DNA of 64,000 nucleotides from Nomia melanderi. Taxonomy: Eukaryota; Arthropoda; Insecta; Hymenoptera; Halictidae. The position numbers and the translations under genes are program-made. The stretch lies in NCBI RefSeq assembly GCF_051020985.1, contig NC_135006.1, positions 16,199,501-16,263,500 on the forward strand, in the 5' to 3' direction. Each line of letters starts with the position of its first letter. Position 1 is the first letter of the stretch. The notes beneath the pieces are model-generated. The model searched no databases and was not told the DNA's origin. It was given only the letters and a program-made list of their open reading frames with translations. Below are positions 11,335 through 21,751 of the stretch, one piece after another.

Positions 11335-11530
11335 AAAATGTCGGGTCTGTCGTATCGTAGGTTTAAGAAGTGAAAATGAAAAATGCTATAGCGTTCCTTC
11401 GATCTTTCATTTTTCTTCTCAGTAGAAAATTTGGAAAATCTAATAACTTTAGGGTTGTTTCTTTGATTCATTAAAATATTTAATGTTACAACTGGTGCAA
11501 TATTGGGGCCTACAGAGTTCAAAGGGTTAA
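11335..11530 (-). mobile_element. Family F TTAA MITE, partial
   Basis: The right end CAGAGTTCAAAGGGTTAA is the inverse of the left end of the copy at 24049 (TTAACCCTTTGAACTCTG). Both continue into a shared CCAATATTRCACCAGTT-type block and an AGAAAATTYGGAA-type block. The left terminus is not identified, so the start is approximate. Confidence 0.55.
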
Positions 11531-11823
11531 GACAGTGGGACAGCGAGTGTTCTAAGGGCGATAAAAGAGAAAAGGGACTCATGGAGACCAGGCCTAAGGG
11601 TTGCTGGGTTTTTCCGAAGGATTGGTAAGCGAGGATGATGAGCGCGTGGTGGTGAGAGTGGAGTGTGTTTGAAAATTTGTTGAATGTGCGAGTAAGAAGA
11701 ATGCTTGTGGCGAGAGAATGATTTTCAAGTGATGGCGAGAGTTTTTAGAGTTATGTTTCTATTTATTTGTATTTCATTCAATTATCTATTCCTGTGTTTC
11801 TTTAAAACATATTTGAAATACCA
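11531..11823. other. Unique non-coding, G-rich then AT-rich
   Basis: About 290 bp with a G/T-skewed top strand (GAGTG, GGTGG runs) before the next family A copy. Nothing else is visible. Confidence 0.4.
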
Positions 11824-12055
11824 TTAACCCTTTGCACTGGGAAGGGGACTGTCAGTCACTTGATTTCCTACAGTGCAGCTATAAAGTTTGACATTTAATA
11901 TTATACTCCATACGACGCATCGATCTGAGAAACATTGACGTAAAGTTGCTTTGTCCGTCGATTCACGTCGAGTTGGTTTCACGAAATATCGTCTTCGTCT
12001 CATCGGAAAATGTTGAAATATTTCTAGCGAAAAACTTCGGAGCGCAAGGGGTTAA
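11824..12055 (-). mobile_element. Family A TTAA MITE, complete, reverse
   Basis: This 232-bp copy starts TTAACCCTTTGCACTGGGA and ends CGGAGCGCAAGGGGTTAA. The order of internal blocks (GTCAGTCACTTGATTT, then GACATTTAATATTA, then TTTCTAGCGAAAAACTTCGG) is that of family A read backwards. Ends are more diverged than at 7414, indicating an older copy. Confidence 0.8.
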
Positions 12056-12624
12056 CACCACAGGTCTGGCACTTGCAGGTTCTAATTTCATTGCTCGCTC
12101 TGACAGACAGCACTAGCGGAAGTGTCGTTCCGTGACGCGACGCGCCTACGTCCCCTAGATACCGGTCCTAATTTCGCAGCGCATTCGATTGTCGGCGCCC
12201 CGCCACCCCCGGAAACCCAGGGAGCGCGTCAAGAAGTCGTGGAAACTGTGAAATACGTCGCGAAACGTGCTAGACGCTCGATAATTCTATCGGCCGGGCC
12301 CGAAAAAGTCTTCTCGGGTTTCCCGAGGGAGATCCCAGAGAAGTTTCTCTTTATTAGAGGCGTGCTCGTTTTGTTGGACGACTTTCTCCCCGTGTTTTCT
12401 TGTCCTCTCTCTTTATTATTACATTCTTGAGAACATCATGGTCCTTTTTAGAAAAACGGGGACGAGCATTACGCTGGGAAGGGAACGAGGAAACTTTCCG
12501 CGCAATTGAATATTGCACGAGTCGGATGGCTCGCGCTTTTCCGTTGTTCCTCCGTTTCGGGATCGACGGGAGGGGGATTAACTGTTTTAGCAGACTCGAG
12601 GAAGAAGGTGATTTTCAAATCCTA
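12056..12624. other. Unique non-coding, GC-rich
   Basis: No gene is supported. Three overlapping frames on the top strand (12122-12688) carry no recognisable motif, and the last runs into family B. Confidence 0.45.
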
Positions 12625-12929
12625 TCAACCCTCTATGGACCGAATTTTTCTCCATAATTATAACGAAACCTATGCAGTACAAAATTAATAAATATCCACG
12701 TACGAATACGAATTAACAATGTATTCGATAGTTCCGATACTGTCGTCAAACGAATATATTTTCTAACTTTCGAATTACAACGACGTTAAACTTTCATGCC
12801 TGAGCGTATAAAAGTTGCAGTTCACCGATTACTTTTATTCGCCACTTTGATTGCAAAATGAAATACATCGACAAGATGCCAATATACTGACATGTGACTT
12901 CAAAGTTACATAGGCTTACAGAGGGTTAA
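12625..12929 (+). mobile_element. Family B TTAA MITE
   Basis: About 305 bp, clearly homologous to 16804-17102 end to end: CCGAAYTTTTS at the left, AATTAATAAATATC, GACGTTAAACTTTCAYGCCT, TACTTTTATTCGCCACTTTG and GCCAATATACTGAYATG in the interior, and GCYTACAGAGGGTTAA at the right. The left TTAA has decayed to TCAA. Inverted ends are TTAACCCTCTRTRGRCC-like. The right TTAA is also the left TTAA of the next family A copy. Confidence 0.8.
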
Positions 12930-13171
12930 CCCTTTGCACTCGGAAGTTTTTCATTAGAAATATCTTAACGTCTCCTGATGAGATAGAGAGGACACTTTGC
13001 GAAGCTAACTCGACGAGAAATCACACTTACGTCGAGGGACAAAACTATTTTGTTTGAATATTTCTCAGATTGATGCATTGTACGAAGTTTAATATTAGTA
13101 TCAAATTTTATAGTTTTACTGTATGAAATCAATTGATGAGCGAGAGGCGCCTCTCGAGTGCAAAGGGTTAA
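12926..13171 (+). mobile_element. Family A TTAA MITE, complete
   Basis: This 246-bp copy runs from TTAACCCTTTGCACTCGGAA to TCGAGTGCAAAGGGTTAA. It follows the family A block order: CATTAGAAATATCTTAACGT, GAGGGACAAAACTATTTTG, TTGTACGAAGTTTAATATTA, TTTTACTGTATGAAATC. Its left border is the right TTAA of the family B copy. Confidence 0.85.
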
Positions 13172-13188
13172 AAGGAAATTTGCCTGTA

Positions 13189-13293
13189 TTAACCCTCGCT
13201 TTATGATTTCCTTTGCAATTGTTGTATACTCTTTAAGGCCGTATTGCTCTTCGCCCTTTGCGCTCGAGGGGTGAGCACAGTTGAAGGGGTTAA
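13189..13293. mobile_element. Possible small TTAA-bounded fragment
   Basis: TTAACCCTCG at 13189 and AAGGGGTTAA ending at 13293 face each other about 105 bp apart. Between them CCCTTTGCGCTCGAGGGGTGA resembles a degraded end of family A in reverse. This may be a decayed element or two unrelated fragments. Confidence 0.3.
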
Positions 13294-13766
13294 ACCGGAT
13301 CCGGTGATTCGGAGCATAGTTCCGAATGATTCGGTGGCTTGTGCAAGCAACGCGTGCAGCACGCGCGTCACGCCTCCGATTGAATCCATTCCGAATCAAC
13401 AAGCTGCAATTCGGTGCGTCGCATCTCGTCGCTTCCCGTCGCGTCGGGACGGCGTTAAACGGTCTCCCGCGTATTTGCCAGCAGGCCCGACCGTCTAACA
13501 CTCTCCGCGCCAATCAACCGGCACAATCGTTCCGTTAATCGACACAGAAATTGCCTGTTAGCGACGCCGTGCCCTCTGTAAACCAACCGCTGAACGAGTC
13601 CCGGGGGAATCATCGCGTTCGACGATTACTTTTACGTCTAACGCCGCGCGAACGTCACCCCGCACGACCGTTTTCGAGGGCAGCGCTCTCGAAAGTTTCG
13701 AAATTCGTGCCGCATACCGCGAGGAACGAAAGTTATTCGATCGATTTAAATCCGACAAGCGTGATA

Positions 13767-13950
13767 CTAACGCCTCGCACTCGGAAGCTCGTTGGAAATT
13801 TGTTTTAAACTGGCTTGACGATCGTTCACACGTGAATTAAGGAAAACTATTTCGTATAACAGTTCGCATAGCGATGCGTTATAGAAAGTTTAATATCAAG
13901 TATTCTACTAATTTTGCTGTCGAATCGAGCGGTTGAGAGGATAAGTTTTC
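13767..13950 (+). mobile_element. Degraded family A copy
   Basis: CTAACGCCTCGCACTCGGAAGC resembles the family A left end with lost TTAA and CCC bases. Downstream GAATTAAGGAAAACTATTTCG, GATGCGTTATAGAAAGTTTAATATCA and TTTTGCTGTCGAATCGAG follow the family A order. The right terminus is missing where the local duplication begins. Confidence 0.5.
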
Positions 13951-14088
13951 CATTCCTTTCCTCGTTATCTTATAGTCTTCAGTTTTCCATTCCTTTCCTC
14001 GTTAAGACTATGAATATAGAGCGGATCAGAATAAAAATCGGTCGACAAAATTTAAATTTGAATTTGGCAGTATTTCGAATTCGAATCC
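13860..14088 (+). repeat. Local duplication, unit 1
   Basis: The segment from CAGTTCGCATAGCGATGC through AAATTTAAATTTGAATT recurs at 14092-14262. It carries a 24-bp piece (AGTTTTCCATTCCTTTCCTC..) twice in direct orientation, at about 13944-13967 and 13981-14004. Confidence 0.75.
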
Positions 14089-14262
14089 AACAGTTCACAT
14101 AGCGATGCATTACAGAAAGTTTAATATCAAATATTATACTAATTTTGCTGTCGAATCAAGCGGTTGAAAAGATAACGAGGAAAGGAATGGAAAACTTAAG
14201 ACTACGAATATAGAGCGGATCAGAATAAAAATCGGTGGACAAAATTTAAATTTGAATTGACA
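14089..14262 (+). repeat. Local duplication, unit 2 with inverted insert
   Basis: Starts CAGTTCACATAGCGATGC and ends AAATTTAAATTTGAATT as in unit 1. The 24-bp piece present twice in unit 1 is here single and in inverse orientation (TAACGAGGAAAGGAATGG.., 14173-14196), so an inversion of the interval or a hairpin-mediated rearrangement separates the two units. Confidence 0.75.
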
Positions 14263-16059
14263 ACTGTTGACATGCCAATGTACGTTTGACTGTAGGTAAA
14301 CACGACGTGATTAAACGGAAGGTCGCCGTGGCACTTGCAGAAGTGATTGAAAGCAATCGGCTCTCGTTAAATATTTGATACTGACTTAATTAATAACGGG
14401 ACGTGGTGGCACGGAGAGGTGAAAAGGTTGCCGGGAAATTCCACGAGGAAAGTAGCCCACGGAGTCTTCGCGGAATCACGGGCGACCCAGCCCCGGGTCC
14501 GCGTCGCCATTAATTATGAATTAATTATCGATCTATCCCGATTGAAAGTGGCTCGATAATTAATATTCCCGGCGAGGTGGGTACGCTGTCGAGGCGGGCA
14601 TCCGGCGGAGTTGAGAGCGGCGCAGCGCGAGCAGTTCAAACAAGGCCACTGCTAGGGATTCTTTAAAAGTTTCCGCGGCATCGAGAATCCCTCGCGGCGC
14701 CGCCTCTGGCCGTAGGAAAACTGTCCGCGACTCATTTTTCCTTGACCGACGAGTTTTTCAAATGCGAACCGGAAGGGCTTGGCTCCACTTTCAGGAACTT
14801 CATTTCCCAGGCGCGTTTCTGTCATTAAACATCTCATCGGCCCCCGAGGAGCGGTATTTCCCAACTTTCTTCGATCGTTCTGCGCTTCATCGGCCCGAAG
14901 ATCTCGAAGCCCTTCGTTCGGCGCGACGACGGACCAAGATAAAAGAAGCACGTTAATCTAAACGTTTAATTGCCCCACGGTATTCAAATTGCTCCTCGTC
15001 GTTTCGAGGAGCACCGCTATAAAGCAGTCTTTACAGGACAATCAACGAGAACCGTATATCCCGACGTTGCGTCCTCTTACATTTCGCATCTTTTCATTCT
15101 TTTATTTATCCAACAACTGCGCCGCCACGCATCTTAATTCCCGTCATAATTCCGCGGATAAGGAACGAGCCGGCAGCGAGCGACGGTGCAACAGGTGACT
15201 TCCAAATGCGCATCCCTGCCGCGAAAATTCCTTCGACGGTAAACCGAAAGAAGAGCGGGGAAAAAGGAAGGGAACCGTTCGAACGCTTTAACGAGAACAA
15301 CGCTGCTCCGTGATCTTTCCATTACAGCTTCCACGATATGGGGAAAACCGTTAGCGAGCGTCCACGGCCGGCGGCCGGACGCCGGCCAATCGCCGGGCAT
15401 TAATTGCAATCGACTGCTGATACAAACCCCCACCGTCGAGGCCGTGAGCCGTCCCATCGCGCGATCTAATCACATTTCGAAATTACGTCAGGCACGTAAC
15501 TTCCGGCCAAAGACGAGCTGCCGATAAACGGATCAGAAGCAGTTATCGGCTACTCGACTAATCGATTTCGCTCGCGGCGACCCCCTCTGACCGCGTTTCC
15601 ATTCGAATTGAAAGCCAGTTTCCAGGTTCTCCAGGCTACCGAGTAGTTTTTCATATTTCTAGACCGTGGGAAATGCTAATGGTTAGCTTCCGAAGCTGAG
15701 TTCCCGCGAAACAACATCCTCGTTATCGTTGTTGCTTGCGTTTCCATTCTTTTCACGCGTAGCTCGACTCCACTTGCCACGAATATTGTATTATTGTTCT
15801 TCTTAAGGTAAATGTTTTTCCGAAACAATGGCTACGAGGAACAAGTTTCTTGCGTACCTAATGTGTACGGGGAACGGGGATACGTTTTGTCGAGTCGACA
15901 AACTCCGGTGACAACAAATTGCATCAATTTGCGAACGGTAAGAAGCGGCTGTTTCTCATTCAATTTCACCAACGCAGTTTCAGAATTTCACTATTGAATT
16001 CAACCGATTTTTTCCTTATTCATCATTCCGCATTTCTTCGTTTCTCTTCAGACTTCCAT
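14263..16059. other. Unique non-coding sequence with an AT-palindromic island
   Basis: No gene is supported. At about 14509-14532 nested TAATTA cores (ATTAATTATGAATTAATTATC) sit in GC-rich DNA, echoed by GATAATTAATATT at about 14555. Frames at 14652-15457 overlap on both strands. Confidence 0.45.
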
Positions 16060-16210
16060 TCACGACTAACTCGCCAAGAAATCACACGGAAATCACCGAA
16101 CGAAGCTCCTTTATTGCAACATTTCGCATCTTAGCGCAGCGTGCGAAGTTTAATCGTGAAACGAAACTTGAAGATTTCACCGTGTCCGAATCACTGGTGC
16201 AAAGAGTCAA
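16060..16210 (+). mobile_element. Degraded family A right part
   Basis: CGACTAACTCGCCAAGAAATCACAC, GCAGCGTGCGAAGTTTAAT and TTTCACCGTGTCCGAATCA follow family A order, ending GGTGCAAAGAGTCAA, a decayed form of the terminal GTGCAAAGGGTTAA. The left end is not recognisable. Confidence 0.5.
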
Positions 16211-16803
16211 GCGTCGCATCGTTTTCCCATGAAGCGCGACTTACGGCCGCGGATTAAGCGCGAAACGGAATAACCAGCGGATCCATCCGCGACTCGGTCA
16301 GGCCGGAGGAGCAGCAACACCCGCGGAGAACGCCTCGCCGCCATTATTATTACCCGACGGAGCTTTTTTTCAAGAGGCCGGATTACGGCCGGTCTCGGGG
16401 AAAGAAGTTCCCCGGCAAATTGCGAGACCACTCGACGGGGATTCTAAAGCGGCCGCTCGCGCGATCTCGTCGAGCGAATCGCTGAAACTTTCCAAAGTCA
16501 AATTAACTGGCCGACTTAACCCGACGAACGAGGAGTTCGCTAATTGGGGACGCATTATGCTCGGTAGACGCCCCCGAGGTTTATGAACCCTCGGCGCAAC
16601 GCCGCCGCCGCCGCCGCCGCCGGTTTCCGCGAGATTGTTTTCCGCTCCTCCCCGGAATGCTGAACGTTTGTTGGAACAGTGTTCCGGATCAACCGCCGCC
16701 GGCCGAATATTCGGCGACCAGATTTCTTCCGTTCCCGCCGAGACCGGAACTTCGAGTCAACTGTTGTCGATCATTCGACTGCGGCGCCCGGTTCGCGTGC
16801 CTC
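16211..16803. other. Unique non-coding, GC-rich
   Basis: No gene is supported. It contains the CCG microsatellite at 16601 and frames on both strands with proline- and arginine-rich translations typical of GC-rich non-coding DNA. Confidence 0.5.
16601..16623. repeat. (CCG)n microsatellite
   Basis: Seven consecutive GCC/CCG triplets. No reading frame around it is convincing as a gene. Confidence 0.9.
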
Positions 16804-17102
16804 TTAACCCTCCACGGGCCGAACTTTTGTTCACGATTATAACGAAATCTGTGCAGTGGAAAATTAATAAATATCAAACGAATTTTATAATTATTAATTT
16901 TATAAATTTTATAATTTCATCGAACGAATATATTTTGTAACTTTCGAGTTACAGTGACGTTAAACTTTCACGCCTGGGCGTATGAAAGTTTAAGTTAACT
17001 GATTACTTTTATTCGCCACTTTGAGTGCAGAATGAAATAACCAACAGGATGCCAATATACTGATATGCGACTTCAAAGTTACATGGGCCTACAGAGGGTT
17101 AA
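16804..17102 (+). mobile_element. Family B TTAA MITE, complete
   Basis: This 299-bp element is bounded by TTAA on both sides: TTAACCCTCCACGGGCCGAA at the left and GGCCTACAGAGGGTTAA at the right, imperfect inverted repeats of about 17 bp. It aligns with 12625-12929 over its length, with an expanded AT-rich piece (TTTTATAATTATTAATTTTA) at about 16883-16917. It has no coding capacity. Confidence 0.85.
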
Positions 17103-18837
17103 TTGAATTTTTTGGGGGGTCAAGTGATTCGATCGACTGCGAAAGAAAATGGGACACGGGAGTGTAGAAATGTTGAAATTTAGGAACATGAGATTATACA
17201 TGAAGTTCCCAGGCTGTAGAGGTGTAAGTAGAGTAGATGTGGTTGAACGGGGTTAAGTTGATTCTTTGATATTTTCTGATTTTTCTAGATTTTAATGGAA
17301 TAATATTACTTTTAACTATTAACGGATTTACCCGGTTCGCCGTTTTTCTAGGTTAGAGAGCACTTCTTTCTAGAGCTTCCGAATACGTTGTACAATCATT
17401 TCGGAGGCCGAAACACTAATTCTCTCAATTGTTCTTTTCTGAATTGACTTCTGACTCGGTTAATACAACAATGCCTTTGTATCGCTAGGATCCGCAATAT
17501 ACGTCGAGTTACAAAACAGCAAAAAAAATGTAGCGCAATCTTGATGAAATATTTGTAACTTTTCGCGAACATGAAAGCCCACTGTCGTCGATAGAACGAT
17601 CCACGTCCTCAAAAAGTCAGTGATTGTTTCGGACATGAAATATGTCAGCGACACGTGACGGGGTTGCGAAAATTATTTCGGAAACGCCCGGACCTCGGTT
17701 CCCCGGTGGACGGACTATGAATGAACGTTTTTAACGTGATACGGCCGAAGCGCGATATGTTTACCGTTTCACGATTAACAACTCGATTTGTACCCCCGAA
17801 TCGAATCAAACGATAATCGCCGCGCATATTTGTCGCTTAGCCGGTCACGCGATACACGGCGGGGAGCGGAGTAACAATGGAGAACGAATAAAAATAATGA
17901 CCCTTTTAAACGCCGATGCGAAACACAATGGAAGACGGATGAAAGAGAGGGTAACAGCGTGTAACGAGCGAGGTCGGAATTAAACAAATGATTCTAATTA
18001 ACGGAATATCGCGGAAAGACCCGTGCAACAAATCGAGTCACTTTGTTTGCCGCTATTATACATTTGCGGCCGGAAATAATGAAAGAGACGTAACAATAGC
18101 ATCGGCACAGCGTCATCGCTGAAAATAACGATCGTCGAACGGAAACGCGAGACGAGGAAGATGGCGGACGTAAGAAATTCGCGAATTCCATATTCATGAG
18201 CCCGAGGAGCGACGGGCCGCGGAAACTTTCGCCCTCGTTAAATATAACGATCGAATATTAGAGCGAGAAATAACGGGCCGGTCGATACGGATAAATACAG
18301 CCCGCTAAAAGCTTTGAAGACACTGGGAGACGAGGCGCTATTGGCTTCGGGGTTGCGGTCTGACTAATGACGGACTAATCTACTGAGGAAAACAGTTCTT
18401 GCTCGAGGGGAGAACTGGAAGTTCTTTGGGACGGATAAGGGGGCGGAAAGATAAACCCGCTGTACCATTGTCGACGCGAAAGCTAAACAAACGAAGATAT
18501 TTATTCTGGTAATTGTCGGGTCGTTCGAGAAATGAACTGGGTTGGAAGTACGGGCGCTACAATATCGGGCTATGAAACGCTGATGTATTTCGATTCGAGA
18601 AAAATTCACTGGCTGCAGAGATGGGACGTTTCCAAAAGCACGATACCATCGGGAACGAGCTTCCGATGGTTACAATTTTATAAAAATGTCGCGCGTTGAA
18701 ATAGTGGACGGTTGCAACAAAGCATCGAGGAACTGGGACGAAGGTATTATAATGTCGGCGTTCGGTGCCAGAAACTCTCGGGAACCGTTCTCTGTACCGA
18801 TCATTCGTAGTGTCATTAATTTCCTCTATACGGACAG
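17103..18837. other. Unique non-coding sequence
   Basis: No gene is supported. 17103-17640 is AT-rich; 17640-18640 has overlapping minus-strand frames without known similarity. No repeat was found by eye. Confidence 0.5.
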
Positions 18838-18949
18838 TTAAAATTCGAACTGTTTACCGTGCGATTTGTCCCTTCGAAACGTCGCGACACGAATAATCAA
18901 AGAGCGGACGTACCGAATTAAAACAGTCGATCGATGGAGATGCACTTAA
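18838..18949 (+). repeat. 112-bp TTAA-bounded direct repeat, left copy
   Basis: Begins TTAAAATTCGAACTGTTTAC and ends GTGCAC-like sequence plus TTAA. The same 112 bp recurs at 19183-19294 with about six substitutions. A family I MITE lies exactly between the two, sharing the TTAA at each junction. Confidence 0.85.
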
Positions 18950-19186
18950 CCAGTTAACTGTGTTCGACGAGTATACGCGTCATCTTAAAAATGGCGCCAA
19001 CTTTTTCAACGATGGATCATTTATTTTTTGAGACAAACATGTAATTCTTCGTTTCACTTTAGTTTCTCGTTAGGATATATTTTAAATGTATCTCACCTGC
19101 ATTTAACGAGTATACCTTCATTATTTGATTCTATTGCACGCACAATGAGGGATTTTTCAAGCTAAATTCCACGCTTAACCGGTTAA
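18946..19186 (+). mobile_element. Family I TTAA MITE, complete
   Basis: This 241-bp copy starts TTAACCAGTTAACTGTG and ends CACGCTTAACCGGTTAA. It is the clearest uninterrupted member and the reference for the copies at 6157 (reverse) and 9301 (interrupted). Its internal ATATATTTTAAATGTATC contains the TTAA used by family H in the 9301 copy. Confidence 0.85.
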
Positions 19187-19294
19187 AATTCGAACTGTTT
19201 ACCGTGCAATTTGTCCGTTCGAAACGTCGCGACACGAATAATCAAAGAGCGGAGATACCGAATTAAAACAGTCGATCGATGGAAGTGCACTTAA
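19183..19294 (+). repeat. 112-bp TTAA-bounded direct repeat, right copy
   Basis: Same length as the left copy to the base, and bounded by TTAA at 19183-19186 and 19291-19294. Confidence 0.85.
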
Positions 19295-20475
19295 AACCCG
19301 AAAAACATCGTCGCACTGTTATCAAGAAGGGTATTCGAATTCAGTGAACTCCGAGAGGATCACCGATGCTCGTCGAACGTCTAAAATTGAATTACAAGTT
19401 ACCAGAATAAACCGGCTCCGAGGCAACGGCTTGATACCTTTGAAAAATCCCTATAAAATCGATAGAAACGATCGCGACCTCGATACCGAGTTACATTTAA
19501 ATGCGGGATCGAACGAATGGAACACACGGGGTCGTTCGAAGTGGACGTAAGGAGGACGATAAGCAGCGAGCACGGAACGGGGCGAGACGTTCGAGCGTAA
19601 CGGCAACGGGCCAGTGGAATAATGGAGATTTAAAGGCGAGAAGGGCTCGCGCGGGCGAAGTGGGTTAATGGAGCACGCGTCGAAGACTCGTCCTGGGAGC
19701 GTTACGTCGAATTGCTCCGCGCCGCGGCACGAAGCAACAGAAGGGCGCGTTTCGAGCGGACGCGGCCAGTTGCCACTGGATACAAGCCAACGACTGCGTC
19801 GATGCTTCGACTACTTACGAGCGAATGGCCAATAAGGATCTGGCCGCGTTCACCGTTATCGCCCGTAAAAATTTACCCGGCTGTCCGGCAATAAAATTTA
19901 AATACAGATCGCGGCGGCGCTCTTTCCGGTCGCCCGATACGCGATCCGACGCTTTCGTTTATCGGCGATAATGCCGGGCCGTGCTCGAGGACTCTATCCG
20001 GAACGACGGAAACTCGAGCGCGGAAATTCGCCAAGAGAATCGAAAGCATCGCGTCTGATTGCGACTGTTTCGGGCGGACCTGATTTCAGTCGTCGAGCGT
20101 GTATAGAAAACGACTGGGTACCGTACCGATTAAATTGTTAATAAGTAAGAGGTTACGAGGGTAACGCAGGCGGAAGACCTGAACGGATCACAGGAAAATT
20201 AGTCGATGAAGGTGGCTCGATTAGCGTCGGCGACGAAATCTAAACGGAAGGGCACGAGTTTTTCTATCGTCTGTGTTTTAGTTCGATGTAAGAAAGTGGG
20301 AGAGGCATGAGAGAGAGAGTGAAAAAGAGGGAACGAATGTAGGAATATATAATAGGCCAATAGTGGATACGGATGGTTCGGAGAGATCGTTGAGTTTGAT
20401 AATTTATAGATTTATTTCAATTGTGTCTGCTGTACAACGTATTACTTCTAACGGAAGAATAGTGGAAGCAAGTAA
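19295..20475. other. Unique non-coding, GC-rich
   Basis: No gene is supported. Short top-strand frames at 19344-19550 and 19712-19894 lack recognisable motifs. No repeats were seen. Confidence 0.5.
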
Positions 20476-20736
20476 TTAACCCTTTGCACTCGAAAGTTTT
20501 TATATTAAATATTTTTAACATTTATGATGGAATATAATGAAATATTTAATATTTCTCGACGAGATACAGACGACATTGTTTGAAACTAATTTAACGATAA
20601 TTCACGGATAAATTAAGCGTCAAAGCTATTTTATTTAAATACTTCCTACAGCGATACAACGTGTAATGTAAAATATTAAATATTAAACTTCATAGTCTCG
20701 GCGACTGAGAGTCACCTCTCGAGTGCAAAGGGTTAA
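20476..20736 (+). mobile_element. Family A TTAA MITE, complete
   Basis: This 261-bp copy runs from TTAACCCTTTGCACTCGAAA to TCGAGTGCAAAGGGTTAA, with the GACTGAGAGTCACCTC hairpin next to the right end. It is longer than other copies because an ATATTT-type AT-rich segment is repeated near the left (AAATATTTTTAACATTT, then ATTTAATATTTCTCGACGAG). Confidence 0.85.
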
Positions 20737-21720
20737 TGATTGTTCCTTTTGTCTCTGCTACAAAGGAATAAGCGATACGCGAAACGCTCGTGTTTTTCAT
20801 GGCAGCGAACGTTAACCATTGCTACAGAAGCTAGCGTGACTGTGCTCTCTTCGATCGGATCCGATCGCGTCGTCGGTTTTGCAAGACGTAACAACGGTTC
20901 CCGGCGCAGGAACAACTACCGCGAAACGCTACTATTACCGCAGGCTAAATATTTCTCTCGTAAAGATGGATCTTTAGTGCACGTTTATAGTTACAATATC
21001 GCTGCGTTACGCCGGCGAGCTAACTCCGTTCGCGGAGGGCTGCTCCCCCCGTCGCTGCTCGCAGGGGTTCAACCGCGATATTAACTTTCTGTCAAGCCGA
21101 AGCGCGCCGCTCGCCGATATTAGTTCCCTTCCGGCGCGCAGCCCGTAACGCGGAAATATTACGCGGAAGTATGCGGGAAAAATCATTGGAACATTCCACA
21201 GGGGAATGGAATTATCGTGTCGGCAAGTTTCAAGAGGTTTTCCGTCCGAGCTCGGACACCTCTACATTTGCTCCAATTACGCTGTTATTATCTCGGCTCC
21301 CTTGCTGTACAGTAACCAGACATTGCGAGCGTAAAGTACGATTTCGTACAAGCGAACCGGGAGAGACTGTTCGGGAGCAGAAATTGAAAATGGATTCGAT
21401 TATCGTGCACGATGCGGTATAAGAGGCAGGACACCGATAATGTACGAATAATCTTAAGCGCAGTTAGAACGGTTTCGAAGTAGCGGTACCATGAACAGAG
21501 AACTTGTTTTATGATCACTCGAACTCATCCTGAATCATCGGAAAATCCTTTAATCCGGCCGGCTCGTTTTCGACGACAAACCTTTCCCCGTTCCACGCAC
21601 ACGCGTTGAAAACGCTATTCGCTCCAGTTTCCGATTGTCCCACCGCGCCCGTTTCGAAAATCCGAAAGTTTGCAGAGCGATCTATCGAATCGCGCGAAAC
21701 GCCGAAGAACAAAATGAAAC

Positions 21721-21751
<31 letters not shown>

